Shown: positions 53,449 to 62,930, numbered from the stretch's first letter. The stretch is DNA of 64,000 nucleotides from Gemmata sp. (GCA_025055115.1 JANWYJ010000029.1:1-64000); one strand, 5' to 3'. Notes: generated by a model not told the origin, from the sequence alone. Program-made: numbers and translations.

Positions 53449-55689
53449 GTGGACAGTAGCGCCTTCGACCGCATTCGCATCGATTTTGTCAAATCGCCGT
53501 CGGGTCGATGGGGAGCATTCCTCAGTGCGATCGGGGCGGCCATCGTTTACTTCCTACTGCTATTGCTGCTGTATTTGTTTGTCGATCTGTTGGTTTGGCG
53601 TGGTGAAATTCCCCCCTTTGCCCAGCTGACGGCAGCCCGCAAGAACGAATTTGCTCGGGAGTGGGCGCGTTACAGTGAATCCGAGCGGCGTGCCGCGGTG
53701 CAGCGGATTGGTTCGCCCGAGTGGCGAACGGAACGCCTCGCTGCGGCGGATGATGAGGAACTGCAAAAAAAGGCGAAAAAACCCGAAGAACAGCATCTGT
53801 TTGCCGATGAATGGGAGGATCGCTGGCGGGCGGGGGTCTATCTGGCTCTCCAACGCCGGGTCAATCAACAGGCCGCCGATGCCTACTTGCCGCCGCTGAC
53901 GCCATCACCGGAGCCTGTGGCTGTCCCTGTTGCCGCCGAAGCCGATGAAGCCGCTGGGGGCGATTCCCGCCCCCGTTACGGTATTCTCAGCCTCGTGGTG
54001 CGGGAACGCAACCGCTGGACGGCTTCCCTCATCGGCACCTTCGCCGCCTGGAACCCCTGGACCTGGGCTCCAGGGCCAGATCACTCCGCCAACGTCACCT
54101 ACCTCACGGGCCTGTTCATCTTGGCCCTGACGCTGGCCCTGATTCTGGGAGTGTTGGTGAACGCCTACACCTATCTCTCCACAGCTTCGACCCTCGATAC
54201 CCTCATCCGCCTGCGCCGGGCCATTTACTTCCACACCTATCGGCTCGGAGCATTGACCCTGCAAGCGATTGGTGTTCATGAAGCCGCCAAACTGCTCACC
54301 CGCCGGGTGGACGATGTCGGCGCGGCCCTGGAATCACGCCTGATTGCGATTCGATACCCGATTCTGATTGTTGTATTGGTCGTGCTGATTTTATTGGTGA
54401 ACTTTTGGGTAGCCCTCAGTTTTCTGACGCTCGCTGGGTTGGTCTGGCTCATCGGCGGACAAGTCGCGGCTCACTTCCGCCGCGAACAACGTTTGGGCGA
54501 ACGGCAGGCGGCCGCAGCGCTGGCGCTACTCAAAGAAAGCATCGCGATGTTCCGCTTGGTGAAATGCTATCAGATGGAACGGTTCAACCACAACCGCGTC
54601 GAACGGCAACTCAACGAAGCGGCCAAAGCGCAGTGGCGGCGGCTCCGCGGCAACGCTATGGCCGGCCCTCTGTTGGCCTCAGTGGCTCTCGTCGCTGGCG
54701 TGGCCCTGGCGTATTTGGCCGGCCGCGGCGTGCTGGCGGGCGAATTCACCGTTGCCGGATTGGTGACTATGGCTGTGGCGTTGGTGTCGTTGGCCTGGCC
54801 CATTACCGGTATCTTCGATCATGCCGCGAAGATGCGCCGCGGCCGCGAAGCCGCCGACGTTATCTACGAATTCCTCGACCGTAAAGGCGAAGCGGCCGAA
54901 GTGGCCGATGCCGAATTCCTCCCCCCGCTGACCACCCGCATCGAATTCCGCAACATCAGCCTCAAAGACCCCGTCAGTGGTGAAACCATCCTCGAGAACA
55001 TCAATTTCGCCATTCCGGCGACCGCGAAAATTGCTATCGTTGGCCCCCGGGTTGTTGAGAAGCATTCGTTGGTCTATCTCATTCCGCGCTTTCTCGATCC
55101 CACGTCCGGAGAAATCCGCATCGAAGATAAGAATATCCGCTGGGTGACGCACGAATCCCTCCGTGCCCAGGTGGCTTTAGTGATGCTCGATGATCTCACC
55201 TTCACCGATACAGTCGCCAACAATATCGGCGTTGGTAGTCTTGAGTACAACCTGCCCCAGATCATCGAAGCGGCCAAGATCGCCCACGCCCATCAATTCA
55301 TCGAACGCCTGCCCTACGGCTACGAAACTGTGATTGGCCCGGCCGGTTATTCCCTGACGCTGGGTGAACGCTTCCGCATTGCGTTGGCCCGGGCATTGCT
55401 GCGTGATCCCTCGATTCTCATTATTGAAGAACCGGTTGGGCCGATCGACGAAGATACGCTGGCCCTACTGGATGATACGCTGGCACGCATCGGCCCTGGG
55501 CGAACCATCATCTTCCTGGCGCAGCGGCTGTCCACACTCCGCACGGTCAACCGCGTCTTCTTGCTGCGCAATGGCCGGATCGAAGCCTCGGGTTCGCACC
55601 ACGATCTGTTACGCGAGAACGAACACTACCGCCGCTTGCAGATTCTCGCTGATGCACCCTCGGCCGAACACATCGCCCTGAAGGATTGA
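53449..55689 (+). CDS. ABC exporter with degenerate nucleotide-binding domain
   Basis: The 746-residue protein (GTG start) has an N-terminal helix, a charged region, a six-helix ABC exporter domain (about residues 215-480) and an NBD. In the NBD, Walker A is GPRVVEKHS at 532-540 in place of GxxGxGKS, the Q-loop glutamine is replaced (VMLDDLTF), and the signature LSGGQ is LTLGE near 636-640. Walker B reads ILIIEE with glutamate for aspartate (660), and the H-loop histidine is glutamine (FLAQRLSTL). The fold is preserved, as FRIALARALLRDPSILI shows, so this is a structural, probably non-hydrolysing NBD. An active partner is not encoded nearby. Confidence 0.9.
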   Translation: MDSSAFDRIRIDFVKSPSGRWGAFLSAIGAAIVYFLLLLLLYLFVDLLVWRGEIPPFAQLTAARKNEFAREWARYSESERRAAVQRIGSPEWRTERLAAADDEELQKKAKKPEEQHLFADEWEDRWRAGVYLALQRRVNQQAADAYLPPLTPSPEPVAVPVAAEADEAAGGDSRPRYGILSLVVRERNRWTASLIGTFAAWNPWTWAPGPDHSANVTYLTGLFILALTLALILGVLVNAYTYLSTASTLDTLIRLRRAIYFHTYRLGALTLQAIGVHEAAKLLTRRVDDVGAALESRLIAIRYPILIVVLVVLILLVNFWVALSFLTLAGLVWLIGGQVAAHFRREQRLGERQAAAALALLKESIAMFRLVKCYQMERFNHNRVERQLNEAAKAQWRRLRGNAMAGPLLASVALVAGVALAYLAGRGVLAGEFTVAGLVTMAVALVSLAWPITGIFDHAAKMRRGREAADVIYEFLDRKGEAAEVADAEFLPPLTTRIEFRNISLKDPVSGETILENINFAIPATAKIAIVGPRVVEKHSLVYLIPRFLDPTSGEIRIEDKNIRWVTHESLRAQVALVMLDDLTFTDTVANNIGVGSLEYNLPQIIEAAKIAHAHQFIERLPYGYETVIGPAGYSLTLGERFRIALARALLRDPSILIIEEPVGPIDEDTLALLDDTLARIGPGRTIIFLAQRLSTLRTVNRVFLLRNGRIEASGSHHDLLRENEHYRRLQILADAPSAEHIALKD

Positions 55690-55691
55690 GG

Positions 55692-56498
55692 ATGAACCCA
55701 TTTGCCCAAGAATTGGCCGCAGCCCGCGAAGCTGCCGCACGTGCCAGCGATTTCCTCCGCCGCGAATATGAGTCGTTCGTGGCCATTCCCGATGCCCCGG
55801 TGACGATCAGCACCCCCGCCGATCAAGGCGCGCAGGAGTTGATTCTCGCCTACCTGCATGAACGCTTTCCCGACGATGCCCTGTGCGCGGAAGAATCCAC
55901 ACCCGCCTTTGATGCCGTTCCGCGCGTCGGTCGCCGGAGCTGGGTCGTCGATCCGATCGACGGTACACGCGGCTTCGCCAAAAAAATGGGACAATTCTCC
56001 GTAATGATCGGCTTGTTGGTCGATGGTCAACCTGTTGTCGGAGTTGTCGCCGAGCCAGCCCAACAACGGGTCACGTTCGCCAGCCGCGGTGGCGGCTGCT
56101 GGACGCACACCGGCGGTGCCGAACCGCAACGCTGTCATGTGTCGTCGCGACGCTTCGACGAACTGATTCTCGCACAAAGTTGGACGAAAACCGGCATGTC
56201 ACCCAAACCGGTGCAGGCCTTTCAACCGCGACAGGTGATCGAAACCTACTCCGGTGGTGTGAAATTGGCTTTGGTGGCACGCGGCGAAGCCGACATTTAC
56301 GCGAATATGTACGAAACCTTCCGTGATTGGGATATCTGCGCTGGTCACGTGCTCGTTACGGAAGCCGGCGGGACAGTCACCGATCTGGGCGGCGGACCGA
56401 TCACCTACCAAAACCCCGGCTTTGCCCAAACCCGCGGCTTGATTGCCTCCAATGGCCTGGTTCACAGCGAAGCGGTGATGCGCCTCGCTGGGCTGTAG
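55692..56498 (+). CDS. Inositol monophosphatase family phosphatase
   Basis: The 268-residue enzyme starts at the ATG at 55692, two bases after the ABC gene stop. It has the metal-site motifs of the family: EES near residue 73, WVVDPIDGTRGFAKKMGQFS from residue 84, and WDICAGHVLVTEAGG near the C-terminus. The family dephosphorylates inositol phosphates, histidinol phosphate or 3'-phosphoadenosine nucleotides with Mg2+; the DPIDGTRGF form with GTRGF is common in the CysQ/HisN-like branch. The substrate cannot be told from sequence alone. It is probably co-transcribed with the ABC gene. Confidence 0.92.
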   Translation: MNPFAQELAAAREAAARASDFLRREYESFVAIPDAPVTISTPADQGAQELILAYLHERFPDDALCAEESTPAFDAVPRVGRRSWVVDPIDGTRGFAKKMGQFSVMIGLLVDGQPVVGVVAEPAQQRVTFASRGGGCWTHTGGAEPQRCHVSSRRFDELILAQSWTKTGMSPKPVQAFQPRQVIETYSGGVKLALVARGEADIYANMYETFRDWDICAGHVLVTEAGGTVTDLGGGPITYQNPGFAQTRGLIASNGLVHSEAVMRLAGL

Positions 56499-56552
56499 CG
56501 GCGTCTGATCAACCGATACCTTTCCCCGCCCCTCACCACCCGCCGCTGTGTA

Positions 56553-56592
56553 ACACGCTGACACCTGGAGCGACACGCTGACACCTGGAGCG
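56553..56592. repeat. Exact 20-bp tandem repeat
   Basis: The unit acacgctgacacctggagcg is found at 56553-56572 and 56573-56592. It lies in the short convergent spacer between the phosphatase and PQQ-propeller genes. Confidence 0.93.
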
Positions 56593-56630
56593 TCGCCGTT
56601 TGCGGTAAACGCCTTCCTGGCGCCGCAGCT

Positions 56631-58022
56631 TCACGGAGGCGGCCGGCGCACGTCAAGACAAACCACATGCTGTTCGTCACGCAGATAAATCCGCCCATCG
56701 ACCAGCACCGGGCTGGCCCAGTTGTTGTTGCCGCTGAGAATCTTGGGGGTTTTCGCGATCAGGTGAAATTCCTTCGGATTCGCTTCCACTAGGTACAAAT
56801 GCCCAGTAGCCGATTGCAGAATCAAGTGCTCGCCCGCCAGAATCAGACTCGCCTGGCCGATCGACCGCTCGCCCCAATCCGGCACTTCCTTGCCGGTGCT
56901 GAATTCAATACACTTCAGCCCGTTGAGGCCGTTTTGTCCGTCGATGCCAAAAATGTGTCGGTCTTTATAAACGCTGGTGGCGTGATGATTCTGATACCCG
57001 CGGCCACGGCGTTCGTACACCTTCACGAGTTTCACCTCATCACCGGATCGTTCGGCCCGAAGCAGGGCACTGCCGGAGCTGTAGGCTGCGGAAATGAAGA
57101 CATAGGTGTTGGTGGTGTCGTCACTGACCACCAACGGCGTCGCAATGTTGGCATTGTGGAGTGTGGACCACTTGAAGCGATCCGTGATCGTCCCATCGCT
57201 CGGACGAACGGCAAGCAGTGCATCCCCCATGAAGGCGAAGATGGTGTCTTGGCCGGCCACGGCCGCCACGACGGGCGAACTGTAGCTGGGCGGATGGGAG
57301 CCGCTTTGCCATTTCACCTGCCCGGTCGTTTTGTCGAAAGCAACAACCGCGGCATCGGTTCCCCCCGGTTGGACAATCACCATGTCGCGGTAAACCAATG
57401 GCGACCCCGCGACGCCCCATTCAGGCAGCTTGGCATGGAATTCCGTGACCAGATCGTGCATCCAGCGGACCTGTGGCCCCGCGGCAGTCGCTTCGATGGC
57501 CAGCAAACGTCCCGATTCCCCCACCGTAAAGACCCAATTCCCATCGACAGTCGGCGTTGCCCGCGGACCCGAATCGTAACCGATTCGCCCCAAACGCGGC
57601 GGATCGTAACGGTATTCCCACACCTGTTGACCGGTTTCAGCATCGAGGCAGACCACACGTTCCTGGTGGCCCTGTTTATCTTGAACATAGAGTTTGCCGG
57701 CAACGACGGAGCACGACCCAAAGCCGCCGCCGATGGGTACGCGCCATAGCTCCTGAGGCGGGGTTTTGTCCCAATCCGTGCGGAAACTGCCCGCCGCCGC
57801 CACCCCTTTGCGTGATGGCCCGCGCCACTGCGGTGAACCGGCTGTAACTTCTTGCGGTGCGTCGTTTTTGAGAGCCACCGATCCGGCCCGATCGATTTCC
57901 GCAGCATTTTCGCTATCCGGCAGCAACCAGGAGCGCACCCACGACGATTGCCACGCGGCATAGCCGCCCAGAGCTAACACGGCAACGACTCCCAGGATCA
58001 GCACTACCGAGCGCGTTTTCAT
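56631..58022 (-). CDS. PQQ-like beta-propeller (BamB-like) protein
   Basis: The 463-residue protein from the ATG at 58022 has an N-terminal anchor (VVLILGVVAVLALGGYAAW) and a PQQ-type beta-propeller. Recurrent blades include RVVCLDAETGQQVWEYRYDP and VVAFDKTTGQVKWQSGS, and the domain starts with SPQWRGPSRKGV, the WRG motif typical of planctomycete members. These proteins are periplasmic; the lack of PQQ-binding catalytic residues suggests a scaffold rather than a dehydrogenase. Upstream reading to 58103 is not protein-like. Confidence 0.9.
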   Translation of the reverse strand: MKTRSVVLILGVVAVLALGGYAAWQSSWVRSWLLPDSENAAEIDRAGSVALKNDAPQEVTAGSPQWRGPSRKGVAAAGSFRTDWDKTPPQELWRVPIGGGFGSCSVVAGKLYVQDKQGHQERVVCLDAETGQQVWEYRYDPPRLGRIGYDSGPRATPTVDGNWVFTVGESGRLLAIEATAAGPQVRWMHDLVTEFHAKLPEWGVAGSPLVYRDMVIVQPGGTDAAVVAFDKTTGQVKWQSGSHPPSYSSPVVAAVAGQDTIFAFMGDALLAVRPSDGTITDRFKWSTLHNANIATPLVVSDDTTNTYVFISAAYSSGSALLRAERSGDEVKLVKVYERRGRGYQNHHATSVYKDRHIFGIDGQNGLNGLKCIEFSTGKEVPDWGERSIGQASLILAGEHLILQSATGHLYLVEANPKEFHLIAKTPKILSGNNNWASPVLVDGRIYLRDEQHVVCLDVRRPPP

Positions 58023-58083
58023 CGAGATGCCCCACAATGACGTGAGAAGGTGCAGGCGGCGTGGGCGAGTACCGCGTCGTTCA

Positions 58084-58147
58084 ACATAGTGCGCGACAGC
58101 CACGGGATGAAGAAAACATAGTGCGCGACAGCCACGGGATGAAGATT
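58084..58147. repeat. 32-bp tandem repeat
   Basis: A 32-bp unit beginning aacatagtgcgcgacagcca is found at 58084-58115 and 58116-58147 with one mismatch. Confidence 0.93.
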
Positions 58148-58203
58148 TGGGCCACGGTTCGCGGCGGGGGGATGGCGATGGGGGCCAGATGTTCCACGTG
58201 GAA

Positions 58204-58306
58204 CGTCGGCGATTGTTAGAATGTCGTGCCGAAAGAGCATGTTCTGCGAAGTCAGCATGCGTTGCTGAGCGTAGAAGGTCGGCGAGTGTTAGAATGTCGT
58301 GCCGAA
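58204..58306. repeat. 30-bp direct repeat
   Basis: Copies at 58204-58233 and 58277-58306 share tgttagaatgtcgtgccgaa and differ at two positions nearer their 5' ends. Confidence 0.9.
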
Positions 58307-58377
58307 GTGCTCGTTGTAATTGGACATATGAATACTCATTGCCTTTTCACCCATTTCCTCCTCCGATTGGCACACTT

Positions 58378-58413
58378 TTTCTAGCTCGACAACAATTTCT
58401 AGCTCGACAGCAA
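58378..58413. repeat. 18-bp tandem repeat
   Basis: The unit tttctagctcgacaacaa at 58378-58395 is followed by a copy at 58396-58413 with one change. Confidence 0.9.
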
Positions 58414-58426
58414 TCGTCGTGTTACC

Positions 58427-58680
58427 GGGTCCCGATGGGGCTGCTGCGGAAGAGCAATCGGACGCGGAAGAGCGATCGGATGGGCGGTCGCCCCCCTGCG
58501 GGGGTTGTGCGGTTAATCGTTTGCTGGGTCCCGATGGGGCTACCGCGGAAGAGCAATCGGATCGGTGGGTGGCCCTCCACCGCAGGGGGTTGTGCGGTTG
58601 ACCGCCACATCCTGGCGGTGGTGCATCTTCACCCGACTTGGCTATGACTCCACCGCAGGGGGTTGTGCGGTTGACCGTCA
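58427..58680. repeat. Interleaved repeat block
   Basis: Two families alternate here. One has the core cccgatggggct and gcggaagagcaatcgga near 58433-58475 and 58530-58562. The other has the core gggggttgtgcggtt near 58498, 58583 and 58655, the latter two also sharing gaccg(c/t)cacatc. The block reads like repeated duplication and drift. Confidence 0.8.
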
Positions 58681-58781
58681 CATCAGCAAACGTTGGGCCA
58701 TACGAGGTCGGATTGGCCGTTCCCCCGCGTAGGGTGGTGTGCGGGGGGAAACCAAGCCCGAGGCGCTGGCGCGATCAAGTT

Positions 58782-60590
58782 TTAAGCGCGTTTTTTGAAG
58801 TCGATCTCTGGGGCATCGGGGGTGTTGGGATCAAACCATTCGTCACGGAACTTGATGCGTTGGCCGGTTTCCATGGCGATGTTGGCCGTCAGGGCCAGAA
58901 TCGCGTCGGCCATTGCGACTTCGCCGTGGCAGCGGGGGAGGATGTCGGCGTATTTGAGGTGGCCGTTGCCATCGGTTTCGTAGCTGACTTTTTGTCCGCG
59001 TTTTTGCCATTCGCGGATGCAGTAGGCGAAATGTTCCATCTCGGTGCGATAGCCGCGGACGGCACTATTCCAATCGGAGCCGCCGGCTGCTTTGCCTGTG
59101 GAGGCGCTACTGCCGCCGCCGCCCCAGGTACTGGTCGATTCCATCACGGCTTTGCCACCGCCGGCGGTGGTCACTGTGATTTTCGTATCTCGGCCGCCGG
59201 TGTCGCCTTTTTTGGATTTGTCGCGTTCACGCCACAGGTAGACGTCGGCTTCTTTTTCCAAGAACATGGTGCCTTGGGTGCCCATCACCCATTCGCCGTA
59301 GTTTTCGAATTCGTTGGTGTTAATCGAGCTGAAGGTGACGATGACGATATCATCTTTGCCTTTGGGGTTGATGATGGGTTTGCCGTTTTTGAGCACAACG
59401 TGGCCGCGGTCGTCGCGTTCGTAGTAGGTTCGGCCGGGGAATTCGTAGGTCACGAAAACTGTGTCGGCCCCTTCGCGATCGTTTCCGCGGCTGGGATCGT
59501 CGCCCCGGCCATAGAAGAATTTGCCGCCCACGCCGCTGACGGTGAGGGGGCGAACATGGCCGAGGATGATCGAGGAGGCGTCGAGCTGGTGGCTGCCCAA
59601 TTCGGCCATCAACCCGCCGCCGGTGCGGTTGAAACAACGCCAGCGGACCAGTTCGGCCACATCGCGGAAACCGTATTTCTCGGGGTCGGCGAAGGCCAGT
59701 TCTTTGAGCTTCTCGGGGGTTAGCTCTTTGGCATCTTCGATGGGCACTTCCTTCCACCACGAATCGACATACGCCGGAATGCCGTAGGTTTTGTCGAATT
59801 TCTTGTCGTTGAAGGCTTTCGGGTCGTAGGGCCAGGAGTTGTTGCGGTGCCACAAGGCCCGGATGTAGCGGATATCGCCGAGGATGCCGTTTTCGATCAG
59901 TTCGATGGCTTGGGCGTAGAGGGTGCTGTAGTGCCGCTGGTGGCCGATGGAGAGGAGAACGCCTTTTTCTTTGGCGTAACGGATCATGTCTTTGCAGCGC
60001 GATACGTCGTGGGCCATGAGTTTTTCGCACAGCACATGCAGCCCGGCATCCATACACTTTTTGGCGATGATGTCGTGCGTGTTCAGCGGGGTGGCGATGA
60101 TGACCGCTTCAAGGCCGAGTTTGTCTTTCTCGGCCAAGAGTGCATCGACGGTGTGATAGGTGCGTTTTTCGGCGATTTCGCGAGCGACGGCTTCGCCATA
60201 GTGGCGACGCAAGCCTTTGCGCGGCCCGCGTTCTTCACCTTCAATGATGCGTTTGCGGTTGGTGGGGCGAATGTCGCAGATGGCGACGATTTCATTGAAT
60301 TCCGGGTTGTGGTCGCCGACGAGAACCCCGCCTTCGTCCCCGGTACCGATGAGGGCGGTCCGCACGGCTTTATTGCCCTTCCACGACTGATAGCCAAAGT
60401 ACACCGCGGCCGACACCGGCACCACGGCACCCGCGGCCAGACCGGCTTTGAGAACGTCGCGACGGTCGGGGTCGTCGGGGCCGCCAACGGCGAGCGTCCG
60501 CATCCGGCCTTGGCGTGCCAAATCCCCGGATGCCTGATCGAAATTGGCTTTACCGATGGCTTTTTGCTCGGGGCTTAAATCGAGGGACAT
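58782..60590 (-). CDS. Exported Gfo/Idh/MocA family oxidoreductase
   Basis: The 602-residue protein (ATG at 60590) has a twin-arginine leader set some 44 residues in (DRRDVLKAGLAAGAVVPVSA). The Rossmann domain with ALIGTGDEGGVLVGDHN follows, then VIIATPLNTH and the lysine block LCEKLMAHD, where most relatives have EKPxA. The C-terminal alpha/beta domain is large, with an insertion near residues 380-500 that includes a Gly/Ser-rich stretch. Enzymes of this family oxidise or reduce sugars with NAD(P). Many Tat-type relatives occur in planctomycetes; the substrate is unknown. Confidence 0.92.
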   Translation of the reverse strand: MSLDLSPEQKAIGKANFDQASGDLARQGRMRTLAVGGPDDPDRRDVLKAGLAAGAVVPVSAAVYFGYQSWKGNKAVRTALIGTGDEGGVLVGDHNPEFNEIVAICDIRPTNRKRIIEGEERGPRKGLRRHYGEAVAREIAEKRTYHTVDALLAEKDKLGLEAVIIATPLNTHDIIAKKCMDAGLHVLCEKLMAHDVSRCKDMIRYAKEKGVLLSIGHQRHYSTLYAQAIELIENGILGDIRYIRALWHRNNSWPYDPKAFNDKKFDKTYGIPAYVDSWWKEVPIEDAKELTPEKLKELAFADPEKYGFRDVAELVRWRCFNRTGGGLMAELGSHQLDASSIILGHVRPLTVSGVGGKFFYGRGDDPSRGNDREGADTVFVTYEFPGRTYYERDDRGHVVLKNGKPIINPKGKDDIVIVTFSSINTNEFENYGEWVMGTQGTMFLEKEADVYLWRERDKSKKGDTGGRDTKITVTTAGGGKAVMESTSTWGGGGSSASTGKAAGGSDWNSAVRGYRTEMEHFAYCIREWQKRGQKVSYETDGNGHLKYADILPRCHGEVAMADAILALTANIAMETGQRIKFRDEWFDPNTPDAPEIDFKKRA

Positions 60591-60806
60591 CGTTGTACTC
60601 CGGGGAGAAGAACCTACTGACCGATTCACCTATACGTTGGGGCTGTTGGTATTATTCGCAAACCCTCGCGACTGCCAAGGCGTGATTCGGGGAATCGCGC
60701 GGGTGGCGGTCGCGGGCAGGATTGGTGCGGGGTGGGCGATGGGGGGCGACCATTCAGCGAGAGGCGCGCCGGACAACTCGCGCTCGTCGCCACACCCCAG
60801 GGGCGA
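60591..60806. other. Spacer between oxidoreductase and adaptor genes
   Basis: This spacer of 216 bp contains two related segments, ggggcgaccattcagcgaga near 60744 and ggggcgactattcagcgggg near 60800, a 20-bp imperfect repeat whose second copy reaches the end of the adaptor gene. No gene is seen. Confidence 0.6.
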
Positions 60807-62930
60807 CTATTCAGCGGGGTTGGGCGGCGGGCCAGCGGGGCTGCCGTTGGGGGGGCCGCCGCCAGGGCGTTTGCCTTGGCCCTTACTGCCTTTGCTACCG
60901 GGCGAACCGCTACCTTTCGATCCGCCCGGGGAGGGGCCTTCGTCGCCTTTGAAGGAGTCGCCTTTGCCGTTTCTACCCTCACCGCCGGAGCCGCCTTTGT
61001 TCTCGCCGTCGCGGGTGCGGGTCTTATCGTCGGGGGCGAGCAGCACCCGGGGATTGAGAACGACTTGTTCCCCTTCGGTCAGCCCTTCGCGAATCTCCAC
61101 GACCTTTTCGTTGGCCAAGCCGAGCTTCACGGGGCGACGTTCATAACCGGTGGGCGTCTTGACGAAGACTTCGCGGACAGCGCCCATGTCGGTGCCACCC
61201 ACAATGGCCTGCACCGGGACCGTTAGCACCGGTTGGTGGGTGGTATCGACGGTGATCGTCACCTCCGCGGTCATGTCGGGTTTCAGTTGTTCGCCGATCA
61301 CCGGTTTGCGGCTACCGTCGGGCAAGACTTCAAAGTCAATTGTGACAATCGTTTGATACAGTTTCACGTCGGAGGTCCAGGAATCGACTTGGCTGGCCAC
61401 GTTGGCGACGGTGCGTACGCGGCCCTCATAGACGCGATCCGGAAGGGCATCGACGCGGATTGTGGCTTTCTGCCCGTCCGAGACTTTGACATACTCAGCC
61501 TGCCGGAACACTTTGTGCAGGTGATTCACATTGTCTTGGTGTTGGCTGACGATGCGGGTGAATGGATCGGTATTGAGCAGCATCAGTTTTTGCAGGCTAT
61601 CGACGAAGTGGGTGGGGACCCAGACGTCGCCGCGAATGCGGGCGACCATCGCTTCGTGGACTTTGGTGTTGACCTGCATTTTCCGCAGATTGGGAATACG
61701 CAGAAGTTTTTGTCCTTCCTTGACTTGCGCGCCGACTTCGATCATGCCTTCGGTGGTCGTGCGGAATCGGCTCGATTCCTGCTTGTAGTAAACCACCATC
61801 GAATCCGGCTCGATGTTGTCCGGGGCGCGGATTTCGCATTCTTTGCGTTGTTGCTGGATTTCCCGCAAAAGTTCATCCGCCTGCGCGTAGAGCAGGTCGC
61901 ATTTGCGTTTTTCGGCCACGAATTTGGCCAGATTCGCCTCCGCTTCCAGTTTGGCCTTCTCCAGGCTCAAGGCGGCGTTATCACGCGTGAGGATGAGGTT
62001 GGTGAGGGTCTGGTCGCGTTCGCTGGTCAGCAGTTGTTGGAGTTTGGCTTTGAGGCTCCGGAGGGTTTCCACGGAGCTATCGAGGCGGGATTTTTCGGCC
62101 TGCGCCTGGGCCGGACTCATGTAGGAGAGTTTGACCATCCGTTCCGCCCAAGCGGCGCGTTCGCGGTTTTGCTCCACGGTGGCTTCGGCTAAGCGCACTT
62201 GGCCGGTCAGATCGTCGACGGATTGGCGGAAGGTTCCGGCTTCGACCAAGGCCACCGGGCCGCCGGCCACAGCCGCCCAGGTCGCCCGGTTGGGGTCGTA
62301 GGTCATGCCGATGTAGGTTTTCAGGGCGTATTCGGCGGCCGTCAGAGCCGATTGCGCGTTGGAAATGTTCAGTTCGTTCTCTTTGATGGCAATCTCGACA
62401 TCTTTTTCGGCTTTAATTTTGTTCGCCAGGGCGGTTTGTACCACGATCAGTTGGTTATCTTCTTGATCTTTGAGCGCCGAGTCGTCGAGGATCATCAACA
62501 ATTGGCCGGGTTTGACGCGGGAGCCGTCGTCGATGACCCATTTGATGGTGCTGGAGAAACTTTTGTTGCCAGCGCGCACACGGCAGACAATATCGCGATT
62601 GTCGACCGATTCGAGGGTCCCTTTTTCGGTGACACTGACGATCAACGGTTCGCGTTTGACGGTGTGCAGGAGGATATCGGCACGTTCCGGGGCAGGCCGC
62701 AAGAACAGATACCAGCCGCTGGCCGCCGCGGCGCCGATCAGCAGCAGACTGGCGGCGGCCACCAGCAACAGCTTGCCGCTACCGGCGGTCCGCGATGGGA
62801 GCGTTTTCGGACCACTGCTGCGGGAGCTGAGGACCCCCCCTGCGGCCGACAGGTCGGGGGGCCGGAAGTCGTTCGCCGCCGGGCTGGTCAGTGGGTTGGG
62901 TTGCGTCGTCGGTTCGGTTGAAAAGTTCAT
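60807..62930 (-). CDS. HlyD/RND-type efflux membrane fusion protein, long form
   Basis: The 707-residue protein from the ATG at 62930 (or the ATG at 62951) has a disordered start, one membrane helix at about residues 53-74, and a split lipoyl/barrel-sandwich domain. A very long coiled-coil hairpin (about residues 135-340) and beta-barrel and proximal domains follow, ending in a Gly/Ser/Lys/Pro-rich tail of about 70 residues. Typical blocks are VSVTEKGTLES and VPVQAIVGGTDMGAVREVFV. It links an inner-membrane transporter to the TolC-like protein encoded just upstream. No transporter subunit is in the window. Confidence 0.92.
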   Translation of the reverse strand: MNFSTEPTTQPNPLTSPAANDFRPPDLSAAGGVLSSRSSGPKTLPSRTAGSGKLLLVAAASLLLIGAAAASGWYLFLRPAPERADILLHTVKREPLIVSVTEKGTLESVDNRDIVCRVRAGNKSFSSTIKWVIDDGSRVKPGQLLMILDDSALKDQEDNQLIVVQTALANKIKAEKDVEIAIKENELNISNAQSALTAAEYALKTYIGMTYDPNRATWAAVAGGPVALVEAGTFRQSVDDLTGQVRLAEATVEQNRERAAWAERMVKLSYMSPAQAQAEKSRLDSSVETLRSLKAKLQQLLTSERDQTLTNLILTRDNAALSLEKAKLEAEANLAKFVAEKRKCDLLYAQADELLREIQQQRKECEIRAPDNIEPDSMVVYYKQESSRFRTTTEGMIEVGAQVKEGQKLLRIPNLRKMQVNTKVHEAMVARIRGDVWVPTHFVDSLQKLMLLNTDPFTRIVSQHQDNVNHLHKVFRQAEYVKVSDGQKATIRVDALPDRVYEGRVRTVANVASQVDSWTSDVKLYQTIVTIDFEVLPDGSRKPVIGEQLKPDMTAEVTITVDTTHQPVLTVPVQAIVGGTDMGAVREVFVKTPTGYERRPVKLGLANEKVVEIREGLTEGEQVVLNPRVLLAPDDKTRTRDGENKGGSGGEGRNGKGDSFKGDEGPSPGGSKGSGSPGSKGSKGQGKRPGGGPPNGSPAGPPPNPAE

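Larger units (their letters stand above)
58023..58781. other. Long spacer built of several repeat families
   Basis: This spacer of 759 bp contains at least five different direct-repeat families (listed separately where exact) and no gene I can support. It also contains ttccacgtggaa at 58191-58202, a perfect 12-bp palindrome. Confidence 0.65.

Noticed and set aside
58638-59723. 361-codon frame antisense to the Gfo/Idh/MocA gene
   Set aside because: It is a shadow of a gene with strong family motifs and begins in repeat-rich spacer.
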